From Planctomycetaceae bacterium (GTDB lineage Bacteria; Planctomycetota; Planctomycetia; Pirellulales; Pirellulaceae), in assembly GCA_002862205.1 (NCBI GenBank), contig PKCN01000072.1:1-64000 (forward strand): 64,000 nucleotides of DNA. Reading direction: 5' to 3'. The notes under the pieces were generated by a model. It saw only the letters and a program-made list of their open reading frames with translations. It had not been told where the DNA came from and did not search any database. Positions 25,338 through 34,511 of the stretch are shown in pieces; position 1 is the stretch's first letter, and the number at the start of each line of letters is the position of its first letter. Made by a program: the position numbers and the translations under genes.

Positions 25338-26621
25338 ATGCGTCGCCGTGTAGTCGTCACCGGAATCGGAATGGTCAACCCAATGGGGCACGACCCGGAA
25401 ACCGTCTGGTCGGGCTTGAAAGAGGGTCAAAGTGGTGTGGCGAAGACCACACTCTTTGATGCCAGTGGCTTCCCCACCAAGATCAGTGCGGAAGTCAAGA
25501 ATTGGGACATCACCGATTCCGGAGAATCTGCTGAAGAATGGAAAGATCGAGGCAGGCATACCAAATTCGCTGCCGGTGCGGCAAAGCAGGCAATCGCTGA
25601 CAGTGGCGTCCTGGATTCCATCAGCGACCCCGTCCGCTTTGGTATCTATCTAGGCAGTGGCGAAGGCAATCAGGATTTCAGAACATTCAGCCGGATGATG
25701 GCTGCCGCCTTGGCTGATGGCGAATATGACGCATCCAAATTCATCAGTTCAGGCATCGAACTTTTAAACCCTGCCAAGGAGCTTGAGCAGGAACCGAATA
25801 TGCCTGCGGCACATCTGGCAACAATGTTCAATGCACAAGGCCCAAACCTCAATTGCCTCACCGCATGCGCAGCAAGTAGCCAAGCAGTTGGAGAAGCGAC
25901 CGAAATCATTCGCCGTGGTGACGCCGATACCATGCTCGCCGGCGGAACACACAGCATGATTCACCCGTTTGGCGTGACCGGGTTCAATCTGCTGACAGCA
26001 CTCAGCGAGAGCAATGATGAGCCGACCAAAGCCAGCCGACCTTTCGACCGCCTTCGGAATGGCTTTGTGCTGGGTGAAGGATCGGCCATGGTCATCCTCG
26101 AAGAACTCGAGGCTGCCAAGGCTCGGGGGGCGAACATCTACGGTGAAATTGCTGGTTATGGGACCACCGCAGACGCCTATCGAATCACTGACATCCCCCC
26201 CGATGGACACGGTGGCATAGCTGCCATGCGAATGTCGATTGCCGATGCTGGTTTGAAGCCCTCAGATATCCAATACGTCAACGCCCACGGAACAAGTACC
26301 ACGGTCAACGACAAGGTTGAATCCAAGGCGTGTCGTGATGTTTTTGGGGAACACGCTGCCAAGATTCCTGTCAGTAGCACGAAAAGTATGATGGGACACC
26401 TGATTGCCGCAGCGGGAGTCACCGAAATGATCGTATGCCTGCTGGCCATGCGAGACTCGGTACTGCCACCGACAATCAATTACGAGAATCCCGATCCTGA
26501 ATGCGATCTTGATTACGTCCCCAATCAGGCACGAGAAGCCGAGATTCAGTACGCCCTCAACAACAGCTTTGGCTTTGGTGGGCAGAATGTCACCCTCTGT
26601 CTGAGTCGCTATGCCGGCTGA
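25338..26621 (+). CDS. fabF: 3-oxoacyl-ACP synthase II (FabF-type ketosynthase)
   Basis: A 427-residue condensing enzyme. It starts MRRRVVVTGIGMVNPMG, has the nucleophile Cys177 in CLTACAASS, the His residues in NAHGTST and STKSMMGHL (with the Lys between) and the C-terminal NNSFGFGGQN. All active-site residues of KAS II are present. It elongates acyl-ACP with malonyl-ACP. It is the fourth gene of the cluster, 71 bases after the degenerate FabZ-like gene, and may serve a specific chain, since a ketosynthase with its own ACP and dehydratase but without reductase is typical of a dedicated pathway. The ketoreductase and enoyl reductase must come from elsewhere. Confidence 0.92.
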   Translation: MRRRVVVTGIGMVNPMGHDPETVWSGLKEGQSGVAKTTLFDASGFPTKISAEVKNWDITDSGESAEEWKDRGRHTKFAAGAAKQAIADSGVLDSISDPVRFGIYLGSGEGNQDFRTFSRMMAAALADGEYDASKFISSGIELLNPAKELEQEPNMPAAHLATMFNAQGPNLNCLTACAASSQAVGEATEIIRRGDADTMLAGGTHSMIHPFGVTGFNLLTALSESNDEPTKASRPFDRLRNGFVLGEGSAMVILEELEAAKARGANIYGEIAGYGTTADAYRITDIPPDGHGGIAAMRMSIADAGLKPSDIQYVNAHGTSTTVNDKVESKACRDVFGEHAAKIPVSSTKSMMGHLIAAAGVTEMIVCLLAMRDSVLPPTINYENPDPECDLDYVPNQAREAEIQYALNNSFGFGGQNVTLCLSRYAG

Positions 26622-26656
26622 TCTCGAAACAAAGTGGATGATTACAAGAACGTGCC

Positions 26657-27058
26657 ATGAATCACTTCAGCGATGCGGAACTCAGTGCATTTTTTGATGA
26701 GGCTCTGTCTCCTGCACGCTGTTCGCAACTTGAACATGAACTCCGTAGCAACACAAAGCTACGTCAACGTCTGATTGAGGTTCGTGGAAGGGAATCAGCA
26801 GGACTTCACACGCTGGGGGCAATCTGGAGAAGAAATCGTCTCTCCTGCCCGAATCGCTCCGAACTGGGCCGATTCGTTTTGGGAACGCTGGAAACTGAGC
26901 AACGCAATTACATTGAATTCCATCTTAAAAAGATTGGATGTCGATACTGCCAAGCCAACCTGGCCGATATTGATCCAGCCGAAAAAACACCAGAGCAAGC
27001 GACAACACGACGTAGTCGCTATTTCCAGACCAGTGCCGGATACTTGAAAAAAGACTGA
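26657..27058 (+). CDS. Anti-sigma/zinc-finger-like protein with two tandem HC2-type halves
   Basis: A 133-residue protein without membrane segments. The first half (FSDAELSAFFDEALSPARCSQLEHELR) has the shape of an anti-sigma zinc-finger (zf-HC2) module but lacks the CxxC. The second half (CPNRSELGRFVLGTLE...FHLKKIGCRYCQANL) has H-x5-C-x2-C in the position expected for zinc. A polar Lys/Arg/Thr tail follows. No sigma factor gene is adjacent. It lies 35 bases after fabF on the same strand, and its stop codon forms part of a hairpin with that of the convergent next gene. Function unknown; regulator by analogy only. Confidence 0.6.
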   Translation: MNHFSDAELSAFFDEALSPARCSQLEHELRSNTKLRQRLIEVRGRESAGLHTLGAIWRRNRLSCPNRSELGRFVLGTLETEQRNYIEFHLKKIGCRYCQANLADIDPAEKTPEQATTRRSRYFQTSAGYLKKD

Positions 27059-27073
27059 TACCATGGGGTATCA
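27056..27073. terminator. Small hairpin formed by the stop codons of two convergent genes
   Basis: TGATACC-4-GGTATCA is a perfect 7-bp inverted repeat. Its left arm starts with the stop codon of the plus-strand gene, its right arm ends with the stop codon (as TCA) of the minus-strand gene. There is no T-run, so termination in either direction is uncertain. Confidence 0.5.
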
Positions 27074-27394
27074 CTTGGCTCGATAGAGCATTTTCTCAAG
27101 CCGGTCGAGTGTCACGACCATATCATTCCACTCGGTGACAACCTCCATCGTTGGCAGTGATGTTGAGTCATTCCGATCAAAACCTCGTTCGCTGATGCTA
27201 ACGCGCTGCGAAAGCACCGAGACGCCGGTTGCACCGGCACTCTCGGTTTTTAACATGCTCGAGTCGGTCAGGTTACCTTCTATCGGTAACACCTGTTGCA
27301 TCGCCTGATGGACCGCCCACAGGGCAGCCTTACGACTGGTATCAGCTTGAACAACGGTCCGCATCGTGCCGGATTGAACGTAATACTTGGACAT
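27071..27394 (-). CDS. Small protein of unknown function
   Basis: A 107-residue soluble protein starting MSKYYVQSGTMRTVVQADTSRKAALWAVHQAMQQVLP. The ribosome-binding site AAGAGGAAG lies before the ATG at 27394, so I do not use the upstream start at 27430. There is no signal peptide, membrane segment or Cys. The first half looks like a mixed beta-alpha domain, the last 30 residues are helical (WNDMVVTLDRLEKMLYR). I recall similar small proteins in other planctomycetes but cannot name a family. Convergent with the zinc-finger-like gene. Confidence 0.68.
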   Translation of the reverse strand: MSKYYVQSGTMRTVVQADTSRKAALWAVHQAMQQVLPIEGNLTDSSMLKTESAGATGVSVLSQRVSISERGFDRNDSTSLPTMEVVTEWNDMVVTLDRLEKMLYRAK

Positions 27395-27730
27395 GCAAGT
27401 CTTCCTCTTGAAAATCATTGATTGGAACAATAGTTTTTGTCACAGTGGGGTGAGCGGGATGACCAATGTCTGCCCGCCGACAACACTGGTATCGCTATCC
27501 CTCTGACACGTCTGGTCAGACCCCCAAAAACAACCCAGAAAACAATCAGAAAACACGAAATGCCACTGGGCACTCCCGTACCGAGTCCCGCAGCCCCGAC
27601 AACAACCCTTCCGCACTCGGGCTGTCGGCACGGCAGTTCAAGCCTGCTAGGCTGACCACCGGCCAGCCATGGAACATCGTTATTTCTCGCAGCATGACGC
27701 AACACCAACTCTAACCCGTCGTAACCAATC
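27395..27730. other. Intergenic region between the small protein gene and the beta-CASP gene
   Basis: Divergent promoters are expected here. The middle is rich in A and C on the plus strand. No frame has a recognisable product and no strong hairpin was found. Confidence 0.4.
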
Positions 27731-29065
27731 ATGAAGCTGATTCATCATGGTGCACACGAAGGTGTCACGGGTTCTTGCCACCAGTTGAACTGGGGTGATG
27801 GCCACGGTCTGCTGGTGGACTGTGGAATTTTCCAGGGGGATGAAGCCAAAAAACACCCAACCCCTGAAGTCAATTTCCCGCTCACCAATATTGAAAGCCT
27901 ATTACTCACACATGTGCATATCGATCACGCTGGTCGTATACCGTATTTGCTCGCGGCGGGATTTGAACAACCTATTTACTGCAGTTACCCAACGGCGAAA
28001 CTACTGCCGCTGGTAATGGAAGATGCGTTGAAAATCGGATTCACTCGATCACGCAAACTGATCAGCAAGTTTCTAAAGCAGGTCAAGCATCTGTTACGGC
28101 CAGTTGAGTATGACACATGGCATCCCATCTCTGGCGCGGCGTCCATCCGTCTGCGTCCTGCAGGGCATGTGCTCGGCTCCACCATTTTTGATCTCCGACT
28201 ACCTGATGGGAAAACGGTCGTATTCACTGGTGATATTGGAACAGGGAAAGATCCGTTATTACGCAAACCAGTGAGCCCACCCAAGGCAGATTTGCTCGTT
28301 CTCGAAAGTACCTACGGTGATAAACTCCATGACAGCCCGGAGAACCGCCAGCAGGCGTTGGAAAAAGTATTGCGACGAACCTTGCAAGATCGGGGCGTGA
28401 CCATCATTCCTGCTTTCAGTCTGGGACGCACACAGTCCATCCTGTATGAGATGAATGGTATTTTCGAGCGATTACAGAAAGAAAGTGGCCGTTCTCTTTT
28501 GAAGCAAGTGGACGTGATTGTCGACTCACCGCTTGCATCAAGGTTCACTGAACTTTACAAGAGCATGAGTGCATATTGGGGGCGGGAAGCGCAGCAGTTG
28601 ATGCAAACCGATGACCAACCGCTTGTGTTTGAAAATTTGACAACCGTGGGCAGTCACAGCGAACACAAAGAAACACTCGCCTATCTTGAAAAGCAGGAAT
28701 TACCGGCGATTGTGATTGCAGGCAGCGGGATGTGTACCGGGGGTCGCGTCATGAACTACCTCAAACGGTTTCTGGGTAACTCCACCACGGATATTGTCTT
28801 TGTCGGCTATCAGGCAAATGGCACACCGGGGCATTTTCTCAGTCGTGGCAGTGACTGGGTCCGCCTGAATGGTCGAAAATATGATGTCGCGGCCAAGGTT
28901 CATCAGATGCAAGGTTACTCTGCTCACGCTGATCAAGCTGAACTGATTGAATTTGTACAGAATATGGAAACGCCTCCAAATCAGATTCGTCTTGTGCATG
29001 GCAACTACCAACCCAAATTGATCCTCGCTGAAGAACTGAAAAAACTCGGTTATCAAGTCGTTTAA
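27731..29065 (+). CDS. Beta-CASP metallo-beta-lactamase RNA/DNA-processing exonuclease-like protein
   Basis: A 444-residue protein. The metal site HVHIDHAGR (about residues 58-66), GHVLGST, FTGDIG and ESTYGD are the MBL-fold motifs. The inserted beta-CASP domain follows with IIPAFSLGRTQ, VDSPLA and SGMCTGGRVMNYLKRF; the end has YSAHADQ and RLVHGN (RMMBL domain). This order is that of the archaeal/bacterial CPSF-like nucleases (YSH1/Rv-type), which cut or degrade RNA. All ligands look intact. Alone in its transcription unit or with the FAD oxidoreductase that begins about 135 bases downstream. Confidence 0.9.
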   Translation: MKLIHHGAHEGVTGSCHQLNWGDGHGLLVDCGIFQGDEAKKHPTPEVNFPLTNIESLLLTHVHIDHAGRIPYLLAAGFEQPIYCSYPTAKLLPLVMEDALKIGFTRSRKLISKFLKQVKHLLRPVEYDTWHPISGAASIRLRPAGHVLGSTIFDLRLPDGKTVVFTGDIGTGKDPLLRKPVSPPKADLLVLESTYGDKLHDSPENRQQALEKVLRRTLQDRGVTIIPAFSLGRTQSILYEMNGIFERLQKESGRSLLKQVDVIVDSPLASRFTELYKSMSAYWGREAQQLMQTDDQPLVFENLTTVGSHSEHKETLAYLEKQELPAIVIAGSGMCTGGRVMNYLKRFLGNSTTDIVFVGYQANGTPGHFLSRGSDWVRLNGRKYDVAAKVHQMQGYSAHADQAELIEFVQNMETPPNQIRLVHGNYQPKLILAEELKKLGYQVV

Positions 29066-29201
29066 AACTTGAATCCCGTCTGAACAGCTTTCACATAGCC
29101 TTAGTCACCAAAGCAACTTGGGCAATGTGATTGCCGCCCAATTACAGTTACCACTGATCCCTACGCTTCACACCCTCATCCCCAAACAAACGAGAAAGTC
29201 C

Positions 29202-30464
29202 TTGTCGAACGAAGGTCATCACGAAGTCATTATTATTGGTGGAGGTTTAGCGGGACTTTCGTGTGCGGTCCAGTTGGCAAAAGCAGGCGTTGGCTCCAAA
29301 GTCCTCGAAGCCACTGACCGTGTGGGTGGCCGAGTACGGTCCGACGTCATCAATGGCTTCACCTTGGATGTAGGCTTCCAGGTCTTGTTAACTGCGTATC
29401 CAAGCTGTCAACAACTTCTGGACTATCCTGCCCTCCGTTTGCGGTACTTCGATCCAGGTGCACTTATCAGGCACTCAGGTCGATTCACGGAGTTATCAGA
29501 CCCATGGCGAAAACCGGTAAAAATATGGACAACGGCTACAAATCCAGTTGGCTCTCTTGCAGACAAATTTCGAATTTGGCGTCTCAGAAGAAACACCTGT
29601 CGCGGCACACTAACCGAACTTTACACGCGACCGCACACGACCAGTGAGCAATACCTGCGCGATTTTGGATTTTCCGATCGCATGGTCGATCAATTCTTTC
29701 GACCGTTCATCGGTGGTGTCTTTCTCGACGAAAGCCTCTCCGTTTCCAGTCGAATGCTTGAGTTCGTGTTTCGGATGTTCTCCCAAGGTGGCATTGCTGT
29801 CCCGGCAGATGGGATGGCAGCGATCCCAAGACAATTGGCCGAACAGTTACCACGTGGATCGATCAGCCTACAGTCGTCCGCTGTACAACTGGATGGAAAT
29901 AATATCACTCTGGCCAATGGCAATTCGCTATCAGGTGACCATGTTGTCATTGCCACTGAAAGCAATGCAGCAGCACGCTTACTTGAGCTGCCACAGGTCC
30001 AGACCAATTGGAATCAAACCACAACGCTGTACTACTCCAGTCCCATGTGCAATGAACGTTACAAGAGTTTGATTCTCCGCGGGGACGAGAACGGGCCGAT
30101 TCAGACAGCCACCATTATCAGCAATGTTGCCGCAGAATATGCACCAGAACAAAAATCATTGATTTCCGTATCGCTCAGCCCAAGCGAAGATAAAAGCAGC
30201 CATGAAATGGAAAAACACGCAAAGCAGCAATTAACAAGTTGGTTCGGTGACCAGGTCAACCAATGGGAGTTAGTGCAGACCTACAAGATTCCCTATGGTC
30301 TTCCCAAAATGGACATTGATCCGGTCATCAGGTCACCCGAAGTTGATGGTCGGGAAACAACGTATCTCTGCGGAGATCATTTTCAAACCCCGAGTATCGA
30401 AGGGGCCATGGACAGTGGTTTGCGCGCAGCGACAGCAATTCTCGCGAAACGTGCATCTACCTGA
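29202..30464 (+). CDS. FAD-dependent amine oxidase-like oxidoreductase
   Basis: A 420-residue flavoprotein. The FAD-binding Rossmann motif IIIGGGLAGLSCAVQL lies at residues 10-25 and is followed by EATDRVGGRVRSD, the second GG motif of the amine-oxidase/protoporphyrinogen-oxidase/phytoene-desaturase superfamily. The C-terminal LCGDHFQTPSIEGAMDSGLRAA closes the FAD site. The substrate is not evident. I chose the TTG at 29202 because GAGAAAG lies before it and the FAD motif then starts at the usual distance from the N-terminus; a TTG at 29118 is also open. The stop overlaps by 8 bases with the end of the convergent TPR protein gene. Confidence 0.85.
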   Translation: MSNEGHHEVIIIGGGLAGLSCAVQLAKAGVGSKVLEATDRVGGRVRSDVINGFTLDVGFQVLLTAYPSCQQLLDYPALRLRYFDPGALIRHSGRFTELSDPWRKPVKIWTTATNPVGSLADKFRIWRLRRNTCRGTLTELYTRPHTTSEQYLRDFGFSDRMVDQFFRPFIGGVFLDESLSVSSRMLEFVFRMFSQGGIAVPADGMAAIPRQLAEQLPRGSISLQSSAVQLDGNNITLANGNSLSGDHVVIATESNAAARLLELPQVQTNWNQTTTLYYSSPMCNERYKSLILRGDENGPIQTATIISNVAAEYAPEQKSLISVSLSPSEDKSSHEMEKHAKQQLTSWFGDQVNQWELVQTYKIPYGLPKMDIDPVIRSPEVDGRETTYLCGDHFQTPSIEGAMDSGLRAATAILAKRAST

Positions 30465-32361
30465 TAAATGGAAATAGCGTTCGCCAACCGATCCGCGGCT
30501 TCGATTTCGAGTCCGATTCCTTTTCTTTCTCAACCGTTGACACTGTCACTCGGGCAGCATCGCTGTTACCGTCGTCATTTCGAAAATCCCGAGCGATTGC
30601 TTCCGTACTGGGTGCTATCTCATTCAATTGAGCTCGCAGCGTTTCAACCAAAGCCTGATCACCGGAATGCATTGCCAGCTCAATCAAACCCTGATAACCC
30701 TTACGAGTCGGCCTGATTTCTATGCTACGCTGCAACGACAAACGAGCTTGTTCAGGCAAACCCTGCCTCAACAATGTGATACCCAAAGCCAAGTGTCGTT
30801 CGTAATCAGCAGGGCAGATTTCTATCGCGGCCCGCTGCAACATCACGGCGATTGCGTTTCGGTAGGATGCATCCCCATCCATCCTCTCGGCCTCGGCGGC
30901 ACCAAGTAGCATCAATGCTTCGCTTGCCTCGGGAATTCCCTTAGCAGCTTTGACCAGTTCGCACCTCGCGAAGGTCAAGTAGTGAAAAGCTGCTTCATGC
31001 CCAGACAAACCTGCGAATGGTCGTGTTTTCAGTACAGCTGTTTTATGCTTCAAAATTGTCTGCTGAACCTGCTGTTCACCCATGGACTCTACCGTCACAC
31101 AGAAATCATGGGACTCACGCACTGCATCCACAGCAGCCTTGAATGAGTCAATACAAGAATGTGTCTGCTCTGCCACATCGAGGGCGGTCACACACAACCG
31201 GAATGCTTCCAGTGCGGAAGCCCTTGACTCAAGCGTGTTTCCATCTCTTGCGGAATGCCTTGCTTGCTGCAGGGTTAGTTGGGCCAACTCCCACAACTCT
31301 GCGGCCCTGCGAAGTGGATCAACTGGATCAACCGACGCTACCTCAGTGCTTTCAATCAACCCGTGAGGCTCGGCGACTGCCACCTTGGACTCTGGTGGAA
31401 CACCACGCGTGGGCTGCTCTGACTCTGGGAGCGACAACTTTGCAGTATTCGGTGGCAACACTGCAGTCGTCGGTGTTTGCAGGCTATCACCATTTTTCGC
31501 ATTACAGTCCTGATCGTCCGCAACCTGCAATTCGTTGAAGAACGACGCCACTGCATCCAACTCTGGCAAACCTTCAGTACTGCTCAATCCCGCTGGACTG
31601 GTAGCATCCTTTGATTCTGCTGACTTATGCTTCCAGCCATTCTGTGAAAGACGTGTTGAGTCGGGTGCATCCACATCGACCAAATCACAGACGGTATCTG
31701 TGGTACCCGTGTTTTCAACCTCAACCATGACCGGCGAAGCACCCGCCAAAGCCCGGGATGGTAATCCGTCTGCATCGATTGGATTTGCAACAACCACACG
31801 AGCTTGGCTCTCGACGTCAAAAATCCCGCGCTGGTATTCCTTCTCGATCGGTCGACGCGGTTGCAATCGTGGTACAGACGGAGCACGCTCGATTTGCAAC
31901 GTTTCAAAATCTGGCCGATGATGCAAGCGACCAACTTCTGGATTGCCTGCAGCAGTCGTTTGAGCCGTTTTGTGTGATCGTTGTCCGCTGCTGGGCACAT
32001 CAGGTCGATCAACTTTTTCAGAATCTAGCTCACTGCCTTTGGAAGCCCGAACGGGGTTACTGATTGTCGAGGCTCCACGTGCAGCAGCAGGCAGGGGTGT
32101 TCCAACTGCTCCACGATTCACTGCCCGCCGGATCAGAGGAGTCTGATCGACAGGTCCCTGCATCACGGGCGGCACGGAATGAGCCACTGGCGGAACAACA
32201 ACGGTATCCTGGACCACGGTCGAATCTTCGACCATGGAAGACAACCCCCAGCCGCTTTTCAGTAAATTGCCAAGTTGGGGCAGTTTCGCAGGCTCAGTAG
32301 CAACTGCTTGGGTACACCAAGCCAAAACTCCTGCAACAATGGCTTCTCTAGATCTACTCAT
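30457..32361 (-). CDS. Exported TPR-type protein with long unstructured region
   Basis: A 634-residue protein (ATG at 32361) with a signal peptide (about residues 1-22, ending TQAVA). The region from about 60 to 350 is low-complexity, rich in Pro, Ser, Thr, Val and Asp, and looks unstructured. From about residue 360 the sequence becomes helical: DPLRRAAELWELAQLTLQQARHS, EAFRLCVTALDVAEQT, and the last part (YRNAIAVMLQRAAIEICPADYERHLALGITLLRQGLPEQARLSLQRSIEI) is clearly tetratricopeptide-like. The end KPRIGWRTLFPFIR is basic and aromatic. Role unknown; such proteins often serve in envelope assembly. Other in-frame ATG codons at 32388 and 32421 would spoil the signal peptide. Confidence 0.62.
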   Translation of the reverse strand: MSRSREAIVAGVLAWCTQAVATEPAKLPQLGNLLKSGWGLSSMVEDSTVVQDTVVVPPVAHSVPPVMQGPVDQTPLIRRAVNRGAVGTPLPAAARGASTISNPVRASKGSELDSEKVDRPDVPSSGQRSHKTAQTTAAGNPEVGRLHHRPDFETLQIERAPSVPRLQPRRPIEKEYQRGIFDVESQARVVVANPIDADGLPSRALAGASPVMVEVENTGTTDTVCDLVDVDAPDSTRLSQNGWKHKSAESKDATSPAGLSSTEGLPELDAVASFFNELQVADDQDCNAKNGDSLQTPTTAVLPPNTAKLSLPESEQPTRGVPPESKVAVAEPHGLIESTEVASVDPVDPLRRAAELWELAQLTLQQARHSARDGNTLESRASALEAFRLCVTALDVAEQTHSCIDSFKAAVDAVRESHDFCVTVESMGEQQVQQTILKHKTAVLKTRPFAGLSGHEAAFHYLTFARCELVKAAKGIPEASEALMLLGAAEAERMDGDASYRNAIAVMLQRAAIEICPADYERHLALGITLLRQGLPEQARLSLQRSIEIRPTRKGYQGLIELAMHSGDQALVETLRAQLNEIAPSTEAIARDFRNDDGNSDAARVTVSTVEKEKESDSKSKPRIGWRTLFPFIR

Positions 32362-32758
32362 GCTCTCGCACTCATCCGTGAGATTCATCGTACTGAATTC
32401 GGGTCTCTCCACTGCATCCATGCGGCGGATCCCGTCCTTCTGTGAATCGACTGCGAGGCCGCCAAGGCACAGGCATAACCTCCATCAAGAAGTGAATGTT
32501 GTGGTCCGAGCCCGAATCAAAGCAATCACTGCAATGAAAGGTAGAACTGCTTTCAACGTAATAGTCGTTGCTATTTACCCAAGCAGATCATTGTGAAACC
32601 CCACCGATGAAAGTGACGATTGACGGCATTCAGCTCCTGCCAAAGCGCCCAGCGGGTTTGCCTTGACAGTGCCGAGAAACATGGGCAAGCAGACCTGAAG
32701 GCGAATGCGGCTTATCCACCGGTGAATGACCGTTGAGGGAACAAGTCACGTCTCAGCC
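32362..32758. other. Intergenic region between TPR protein and ThuA-DUF1080 genes; nothing recognised
   Basis: The segment includes the promoter of the TPR protein gene and the end of the ThuA-DUF1080 gene. A plus-strand frame overlapping it lacks family features. No strong hairpin with T-run seen by eye. Confidence 0.4.
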
Positions 32759-34279
32759 TCATTTCAGTTCACGCACTCGTATATCACGCCAACGAACTTC
32801 AAACGGGCCTTTATCCTTTTTGATGCCATGAACCTGTAGACCAATGAATCCCTTCTTGCTTGATTCAGGATCACGGATATCAGCGATTTTTTTCCCGTTC
32901 ACCCATGTTTGAATGCGGTCACCATTGGCACGTACAACGAATCGGTTCCATTTACCATTCTGGTAGGCATCCTTGACTGGCTGCGGCTTTGTAATCCAGC
33001 CTCGTCCGGTTCCTTCGCTGTAGATATAACCACTTTCCCCAGGTGCATTCTCGATCTCAATCTGCGGCCCATGCACGCGTCCATTATTAAAATCTGCTTT
33101 ACTGAGTGATCGGATCTGAACGCCACTATTCAATCCAGAATCATCATTGACCTCGAACGTCAGTTCAAAGTTTTCGTAATCCCGAATAGTGCACATGAAT
33201 GAGTTGGGACTGCCTTGCGCTGTTTTGCCGACAATCATTCCATTGTCGACTCGGTAGGTTGCTGTCCCATTTTTCTGCGACCACCCGTTGAGGTCTTTTC
33301 CATTGAACAAAGTCACCCAGCCTTTGGTTTTCACGTCGGGAATTGCCGCAAATTCGTCCGGTTTGACTTCGGCAGGATCACGAGTTGCGGGCTTATCGCT
33401 GGTCAAAACCTGCCCATCGACCGCTGGCTGCTTCACGTTCCCCGTGGCAGCCCACTCAGTGCCCCGTTGCAAAGTCACCTGAAACGCGATTCCTTTCATG
33501 GCCTTATCATCGTGACCGAGAGTCGTGTGAAAAACTCGTCCTTCGCCAAACTGAATCGTCATCAAGAGTGGTTCGTGTTCGCCGGTCCCCCCTGTTGCTG
33601 GTGCACTGAATCCTGTTGCAAGCACATGCATATTTTCAGCTGGCCCGCGCAACTTGCCGTACAGTTCGTCTGCTGTCTGCATGAAAGTGGCAGGTAAATC
33701 TGCGGTGATGGGGTGTTCTGAATCTCGAACAACCACCAGAAATGGGACACGTTTCCCATGAGCACCGCCCCGACCTGGGGTAAGGTCACGGGTGAAACGT
33801 TTTTGATCATCTTTCCATCGGACGTAAGGTCCACTCTTCTCTGAACGGCCTCCCCAACCACCAAGCCCGATCATTCTGTTGTAGGCACCCCATCGAGGAA
33901 ACGAGTTGTCTGCGGCGTGGACACTCACAAAACCACCGCCACCTGCCACAAATGTTTCGAATGCTTTTTGCGTGGGGCCGCTCCACGATTGCCCGTTGTA
34001 GTTCGAAACGACGACATCATACTTCGAGAAGTCGGGACCAAACGAATCCATGCTTTCGCCCGGCCCGGGTGATGTGTTCACCTCAACCTCAAATTTCCCA
34101 CTCCCCTCCAGTATCTGTTGAATCAGCGGAGTCGTCGCTTTCCAGTTGTGATTATTCTGCCCATCAATCAATAACACCGAAATCTTCTCATCTTGCTGAG
34201 CCCGCAATTGGACTACCTGCAATGGAGAAAGGGTCAGAAGCAAAAAAAACACGTTTCGAACGGATGCAACCATGGTCAT
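32759..34279 (-). CDS. Exported ThuA-like plus 3-keto-disaccharide hydrolase (DUF1080) fusion protein
   Basis: A 506-residue exported protein. After an N-terminal hydrophobic signal (about residues 5-25) comes a ThuA-like domain (ISVLLIDGQNNHNWKATTPLI, VVSNYNGQSW, GGGGFVSVHAADNSF, and TTLGHDD), a trehalose-utilisation-type Rossmann-like fold. From about residue 320 follows a DUF1080 jelly roll (GWVTLFNGKDLNGW, NGMIVG, GLNSGVQIRS, ENAPGESGYIY, FIGLQVHG), now named 3-keto-disaccharide hydrolase. The pair is very common in planctomycetes and acts on oxidised sugars outside the cytoplasm. Start chosen at 34279, since it gives a signal peptide; 34405 would add a 42-residue leader. Confidence 0.86.
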   Translation of the reverse strand: MTMVASVRNVFFLLLTLSPLQVVQLRAQQDEKISVLLIDGQNNHNWKATTPLIQQILEGSGKFEVEVNTSPGPGESMDSFGPDFSKYDVVVSNYNGQSWSGPTQKAFETFVAGGGGFVSVHAADNSFPRWGAYNRMIGLGGWGGRSEKSGPYVRWKDDQKRFTRDLTPGRGGAHGKRVPFLVVVRDSEHPITADLPATFMQTADELYGKLRGPAENMHVLATGFSAPATGGTGEHEPLLMTIQFGEGRVFHTTLGHDDKAMKGIAFQVTLQRGTEWAATGNVKQPAVDGQVLTSDKPATRDPAEVKPDEFAAIPDVKTKGWVTLFNGKDLNGWSQKNGTATYRVDNGMIVGKTAQGSPNSFMCTIRDYENFELTFEVNDDSGLNSGVQIRSLSKADFNNGRVHGPQIEIENAPGESGYIYSEGTGRGWITKPQPVKDAYQNGKWNRFVVRANGDRIQTWVNGKKIADIRDPESSKKGFIGLQVHGIKKDKGPFEVRWRDIRVRELK

Positions 34280-34511
34280 GTTTGCTGCGGCAAGTGCTTG
34301 GATGAACGGCGACGCGAGTCCAAAACATCGAAATAGACTCGTCAAAAACGTGATTCTAGCATTTCCATTGGTGTGTGCTGCCCTGTTAACTCGCTCAGTC
34401 ATCACGATTCATCAAGATTGATGAGTGACGCTCATTCAGCAATTCTCAGGTCCAGCGGTTCTAAAAGCTCCGTCAGCCTTTTAACATGGTGTTTCCCAAA
34501 GGAGCAAAAGA

